This document shows, in pieces, positions 59,091-64,000 of a stretch of DNA of 64,000 bases. The position numbers and the translations under genes were made by a program. The notes beneath the pieces are model-generated. The model did no database searches and was not told the DNA's origin. It was given only the letters and a program-made list of their open reading frames with translations. Position 1 is the first letter of the stretch; each line of letters starts with the position of its first letter. Origin of the DNA: Muricea muricata (taxonomy: Eukaryota; Cnidaria; Anthozoa; Malacalcyonacea; Plexauridae); the NCBI GenBank assembly GCA_963855995.1, contig OY979723.1, positions 5,268,176 through 5,332,175 of the forward strand, given 5' to 3'.

Positions 59091-62000
59091 AATCGCAGAA
59101 CTTAGCAAGTCGAGAATCATGTTTTCGGCGCTCAAACCATTGAGATGAGCGAAATAACATGTTGAAATGAGAAACCCATAAGTTGCTTGTAAACTGAAAA
59201 GAAACGGTCTTAGAACCATCAAAATCGCGTTTTAAGCGTTCTAGAAGCGATTTGAGCGTAAAAACATGCTCAAATCACCAAATAAAAATTGCTGTCTTAA
59301 ATCGATCACGGCGACGTTTTAGAGCTTAAAATGGTGTTTTCAGTGCTGAAGTGAACGAGTTGAGCGCAATGATGTACTACAATCACGGACCTAAAAGAGA
59401 CCTTCTAAATGGAAATTGCAGAACTTAGCAAGTCGGGAATCATGTTTTCGGCGCTCAAACCATTGAGATGAGCGAAATAACATGTTGAAATGAGAAACCG
59501 ATAAGTTGCTTGTAAACTGAAAAGAAACGGTCTTAGAACTATCAAAATCGCGTTTTAAGCGTTCTAGAAGCGATTTGAGCGTAAAAACATGCTCAAAACA
59601 CCAACTAATAATTGCCGTCTTAAATCGATCACGGCGACGTTTTAGAGCTTAAAATGGTGTTTTCAGTGCTGAAGTGAACAAGTTCAGCGCAATGATGTAA
59701 TACAATCACCGACCTAAAAGAAACCTTCTAAATGGAAATTGCAGAACTTAGCAAGTCGGGAATCATGTTTTCGGCGCTCAAAACATAGAGATGAGCGAAA
59801 TAACATGTTGAAATGAGAAACCTATAAGTTGCTTGTAAACTGAAAAGAAACGGTCTTAGAACCATCAAAATCGCGTTTTAAGCGTTCTAGAAGCGATTTG
59901 AGCGTAAAAACATGCTCAAATCACCAAATGAAAATTGCCGTCTTAAATCGATCACGGCGACGTTTTAGAGCTTAAAATGGTGTTTTCAGTGCTGAAGTGA
60001 ACGAGTTGAGCGCAATGATGTACTACAATCACGGACCTAAAAGAGACCTTCTAAATGGAAATCGCAGAACTTAGCAAGTCGGGAATCATGTTTTCGGCGC
60101 TCAAACCATTGAGATGAGCGAAATAACATGTTGAAATGAGAAACCGATAAGTTGCTTGTAAACTGAAAAGAAACGGTCTTAGAACTATCAAAATCGCGTT
60201 TTGAGCGTTCTAGAAGCGATTTGAGCGTAAAAACATGCTCAAAACACCAACTAAAAATTGCCGTCTGAAATCGATCACGGGGACTTTTGGAGCTTAAAAT
60301 AGTGTTTTCAGTGCTGAAGTGAACGAGTTGAGCGCAATGATGTACTACAATCACGGACCTAAAAGAGACCTTCTAAATGGAAATCGCAGAACTTAGCAAG
60401 TCGGGAATCATGTTTTCGGCGCTCAAGCCATTGAGATGAGCGAAATAACATGTTGAAATGAGAAACCTATAACTTGCTTGTAAACTGAAAAGAAACGATC
60501 TTAGAACCATCAAAATCGCGTTTTAAGCGTTCTAGAAGCGATTTGAGCGTAAAAACATGCTCAAATCACCAACTAATAATTGCCGTCTTAAATCGATCAC
60601 GGCGACGTTTTAGAGCTTAAAATGGTGTTTTCAGTGCTGAAGTGAACAAGTTGAGCGCAATGATGTAATACAATCACCGACCTAAAAGAAACCTTCTAAA
60701 TGGAAATTGCAGAACTTAGCAAGTCGGGAATCATGTTTTCGGCGCTCAAAACATTGAGATGAGCGAAATAACATGTTGAAATGAGAAACCTATAAGTTGC
60801 TTGTAAACTGAAAAGAAACGGTCTTAGAACCATCAAAATCGCGTTTTAAGCGTTCTAGAAGCGATTTGACCGTAAAAACATGCTCAAATCACCAAATGAA
60901 AATTGCCGTCTTAAATCGATCACGGCGACGTTTTAGAGCTTAAAATGGTGTTTTCAGTGCTGAAGTGAACGAGTTGAGCGCAATGATGTACTACAATCAC
61001 GGACCTAAAAGAGACCTTCTAAATGGAAATCGCAGAACTTAGCAAGTCGGGAATCATGTTTTCGGCGCTCAAACCATTGAGATGAGCGAAATAACATGTT
61101 GAAATGAGAAACCCATAAGTTGCTTGTAAACTGAAAGGAAATGGTCTTAGAACCATCAAAATCGCGTTTTAAGCGTTCTAGAAGCGATTTGAGCGTAAAA
61201 ACATGCTCAAATCACCAAATAAAAATTGCCGTCTTAAATCGATCACGGCGACGTTTTAGAGCTTAAAATGGTGTTTTCAGTGCTGAAGTGAACGAGTTGA
61301 GCGCAATGATGTACTACAATCACGGACCTAAAAGAGACCTTCTAAATGGAAATCGCAGAACTTAGCAAGTCGGGAATTATGTTTTCGGCGCTTAAACCAT
61401 CGAGATGAGCGAAATAACATGTTGAAATGAGAAACCTATAACTTGCTTGTAAACTGAAAAGAAACGATCTTAGAACCATCAAAATCGCGTTTTAAGCGTT
61501 CTAGAAGCGATTTGAGCGTAAAAAGATGCTCAAATCACCAACTAAAAATTGCCGTCTTAAATCGATCACGGCGACGTTTTAGAGCTTAAAAGGGTGTTTT
61601 CAGTGCTGAAGTGAACGAGTTGAGCGCAATGATGTACTACAATCACGGACCTAAAAGAGACCTTCTAAATGGAAATTGCAGAAGTTAGCAAGTCGGGAAT
61701 CATGTTTTCGGCTTTCAAACCATCGAGATGAGCGAAATAACATGTTGAAATGGGAAACCTATAACTTGCTTTTAAACTGAAAAGAAACGATGTTAGAACC
61801 ATCAAAGTTGCGTTTTAAGCGTTCTAGAAGCGATTTGAGCGTAAAAACATGCTCAAATCACCAACTAAAAATTGCCGTCTTAAATCGATCACGGCGACGT
61901 TTTAGAGCTTAAAAGGGTGTTTTCAGTGCTGAAGTGAACGAGTTGAGCGCAATGATGTACTACAATCACGGACCTAAAAGAGACCTTCTAAATGGAAATT

Positions 62001-64000
62001 GCAGAAGTTAGCAAGTCGGGAATCATGTTTTCGGCTTTCAAACCATCGAGAAGAGCGAAATAACATTTTGAAATGAGAAACCTATAACTTGCTTTTAAAC
62101 TGAAAAGAAACGATCTTAGAACCATCAAAGTTGCGTTTTAAGCGTTCTAGAAGCGATTTGAGCGTAAAAACATGCTCAAATCACTAACTAAAAATGGCCG
62201 TCTTAAATCGATCACGGCGACGTTTTAGAGCTTAAAATGATGTTTTCAGTGCTGAAGTGAACGAGTTGAGCGCAATGATGTACTACAATCACGGACCTAA
62301 AAGAGACCTTCTAAATGGAAATCGCAGAACTTAGCAAGTCGGGAATCATGTTTTCGGCGCTCAAACCATTGAGATGAGCGAAATAACATGTTGAAATGAG
62401 AAACCCATAAGTTGCTTGTAAACTGAAAGGAAACGGTCTTAGAACCATCAAAATCGCGTTTTAAGCGTTCTAGAAGCGATTTGAGCGTAAAAACATGCTC
62501 AAGTCACCAAATAAAAATTGCCGTCTTAAATCGATCACGGCGACGTTTTAGAGCTTAAAATGGTGTTTTCAGTGCTGAAGTGAACGAGTTGAGCGCAATG
62601 ATGTACTACAATCACGGACCTAAAAGAGACCTTCTAAATGGAAATCGCAGAACTTAGCAAGTCGGGAATTATGTTTTCGGCGCTTAAACCATCGAGATGA
62701 GCGAAATAACATGTTGAAATGAGAAACCTATAACTTGCTTGTAAACTGAAAAGAAACGATCTTAGAACCATCAAAATCGCGTTTTAAGCGTTCTAGAAGC
62801 GATTTGAGCGTAAAAACATGCTCAAATCACCAACTAAAAATTGCCGTCTTAAATCGATCACGGCGACGTTTTAGAGCTTAAAAGGGTGTTTTCAGTGCTG
62901 AAGTGAACGAGTTGAGCGCAATGATGTACTACAATCACGGACCTAAAAGAGACCTTCTAAATGGAAATTGCAGAAGTTAGCAAGTCGGGAATCATGTTTT
63001 CGGCTTTCAAACCATCGAGATGAGCGAAATAACATGTTGAAATGGGAAACCTATAACTTGCTTTTAAACTGAAAAGAAACGATGTTAGAACCATCAAAGT
63101 TGCGTTTTAAGCGTTCTGAAAGCGATTTGAGCGTAAAAACATGCTCAAATCACTAACTAAAAATGGCCATCTTAAATTGATCACGGCGACGTTTTAGAGC
63201 TTAAAATGGTGTTTTCAGTGCTGAAATGAACGAGTTGAGCGCAATGATGTACTACAATCACGGACCTAAAAGAGACCTTCTAAATGGAAATTGCAGAAGT
63301 TAGCAAGTCGGGAATCATGTTTTCGGCTTTCAAACCATCGAGATGAGCGAAATAACATGTTGAAATGGGAAACCTATAACTTGCTTTTAAACTGAAGAGA
63401 AACGATGTTAGAACCATCAAAGTTGCGTTTTAAGCGTTCTAGAAGCGATTTGAGCGTAAAAACATGCTCAAATCACTAACTAAAAATGGCCATCTTAAAT
63501 TGATCACGGCGACGTTTTAGAGCTTAAAATGGTGTTTTCAGTGCTGAAGTGAACGAGTTGAGCGCAATGATGTACTACAATCACGGACCTAAAAGAGACC
63601 TTCTAAATGGAAATCGCAGAACTTAGCAAGTCGGGAATCATGTTTTCGGCGCTCAAACCATTGAGATGAGCGAAATAACATGTTGAAATGAGAAACCTAT
63701 AACTTGCTTGTAAACTGAAAAGAAACGATCTTAGAACCATCAAAATCGCGTTTTAAGCGTTCTAGAAGCGATTTGAGCGTAAAAACATGATCAAATCACC
63801 AAATAAAAATTCCCGTCTTAAATCGATCACGGCGACGTTTTAGAGCTTAAAATGGTGTTTTCAGTGCTGAAGTGAACGAGTTGAGCGCAATGATGTACTA
63901 CAATCACGGACCTAAAAGAGACCTTCTAAATGGAAATTGCAGAAGTTAGCAAGTCGGGAATCATGTTTTCGGCTTTCAAACCATCGAGATGAGCGAAATA
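59090..64000 (+). repeat. Irregular satellite monomers to window end
   Basis: About fifteen monomers. The order at about 59.45-61.4 kb reuses 322-bp-class monomers and the CTAATAATTG / CACCGACC / AGAAACC class known from about 25 and 35 kb. The three-class module follows near 61.1-62.1 and 62.4-63.4 kb. CCAAATGAAAATTGCC (near 59,923 and 60,892) is a local shared variant. The window stops inside a monomer (GAGATGAGCGAAATA). No gene or flank is seen. Confidence 0.82.

Larger units (their letters stand above)
1..64000 (+). repeat. Tandem satellite array, ~323-bp monomer
   Basis: The window is filled end to end by about 198 head-to-tail copies of a ~323-bp monomer, all in one orientation. The period is read directly from recurring anchors such as TGAGCGAAATAACATG (first at 11, then 334 and 657) and from spacings of 323, 646, 969 and 1,615 between identical private variants. 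No unrelated flank appears at either end. The only non-satellite sequence is a 107-bp insert present four times. Monomers are closely related and fall into recurring variant classes. Array size, uniform orientation and nested higher-order repeats fit heterochromatic, possibly centromeric, satellite DNA of a eukaryote. Centromere identity is an inference and cannot be shown from sequence alone. I do not recognise the family by name. Confidence 0.97.

Noticed and set aside
1-64000. CRISPR-like array, because of regular repetition
   Set aside because: There are no short repeats with unique spacers. The whole 323-bp period is repeated and the differences are point variants shared among copies.
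1-64000. Telomere repeats, rDNA, tRNA genes or a retroelement long terminal repeat as the source of the satellite
   Set aside because: None of their hallmarks was seen on either strand.
1-64000. Naming the species or a published satellite family
   Set aside because: I do not recognise the monomer with confidence. A database search of the 323-bp consensus would decide it.

Overview
The whole 64 kb window is one uninterrupted array of eukaryotic satellite DNA. I see no convincing protein-coding gene, rRNA, tRNA, CRISPR array or complete transposon. The monomer is about 323 bp (322 bp in one subfamily). Every monomer I read is head-to-tail in the same orientation, about 198 of them, and both window ends lie inside the array. 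Composition is about 39% G+C by hand count on a majority monomer. This suggests a pericentromeric, centromeric or other heterochromatic block from a long-read assembly of a eukaryote. The species cannot be named from the sequence. CpG is not depleted, which argues weakly for a lineage without heavy CpG methylation, such as many invertebrates.

The monomer has an internal architecture. The hexamer TGAGCG occurs three times per monomer, at 11, 118, 226 and then 334. A GTTTT core follows each box at exactly +83 (94, 201, 309). Aligning the three segments shows that the 323-bp monomer is an old, diverged trimer of a ~108-bp unit. At the unit 1/unit 2 boundary sits a dyad of 9 bp in most monomers and 12 bp in the best ones, with a 10-nt loop. 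Just upstream is the 8-bp palindrome TTCTAGAA.

Above the monomer, shared private variants reveal several local higher-order repeats: trimers carrying an insert (1.06 kb; about 1.85-3.68 kb and 8.47-10.75 kb), a 5-mer (1,615 bp; 3.62-8.62 kb), trimers (969/968 bp; 11.85-13.87, 34.4-38.3 and 40.5-42.4 kb), dimers (646 bp; 17.4-18.8, 46.3-49.1 and 51.1-52.35 kb), a 12-mer tandem duplication (3,872 bp; about 22.16-30.03 kb) and an 8-mer (2,584 bp; about 52.7-59.1 kb). Between them are irregular stretches built from the same monomer classes in other orders. This pattern fits repeated unequal exchange and local amplification.

The only sequence foreign to the satellite is a 107-bp segment present four times (2056, 3116, 8700, 9760). 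It replaces the first 15 bp of the second 108-bp unit, removing that TGAGCG box and the left dyad arm. It carries its own imperfect hairpin. Its copies sit in two pairs, each spaced 1,060 bp, so at least the pairing arose by amplification after insertion.

The open frames of up to 105 codons on the minus strand are products of the repeat. They are confined to monomers whose sequence happens to lack stops in that frame, and I do not annotate them as genes.
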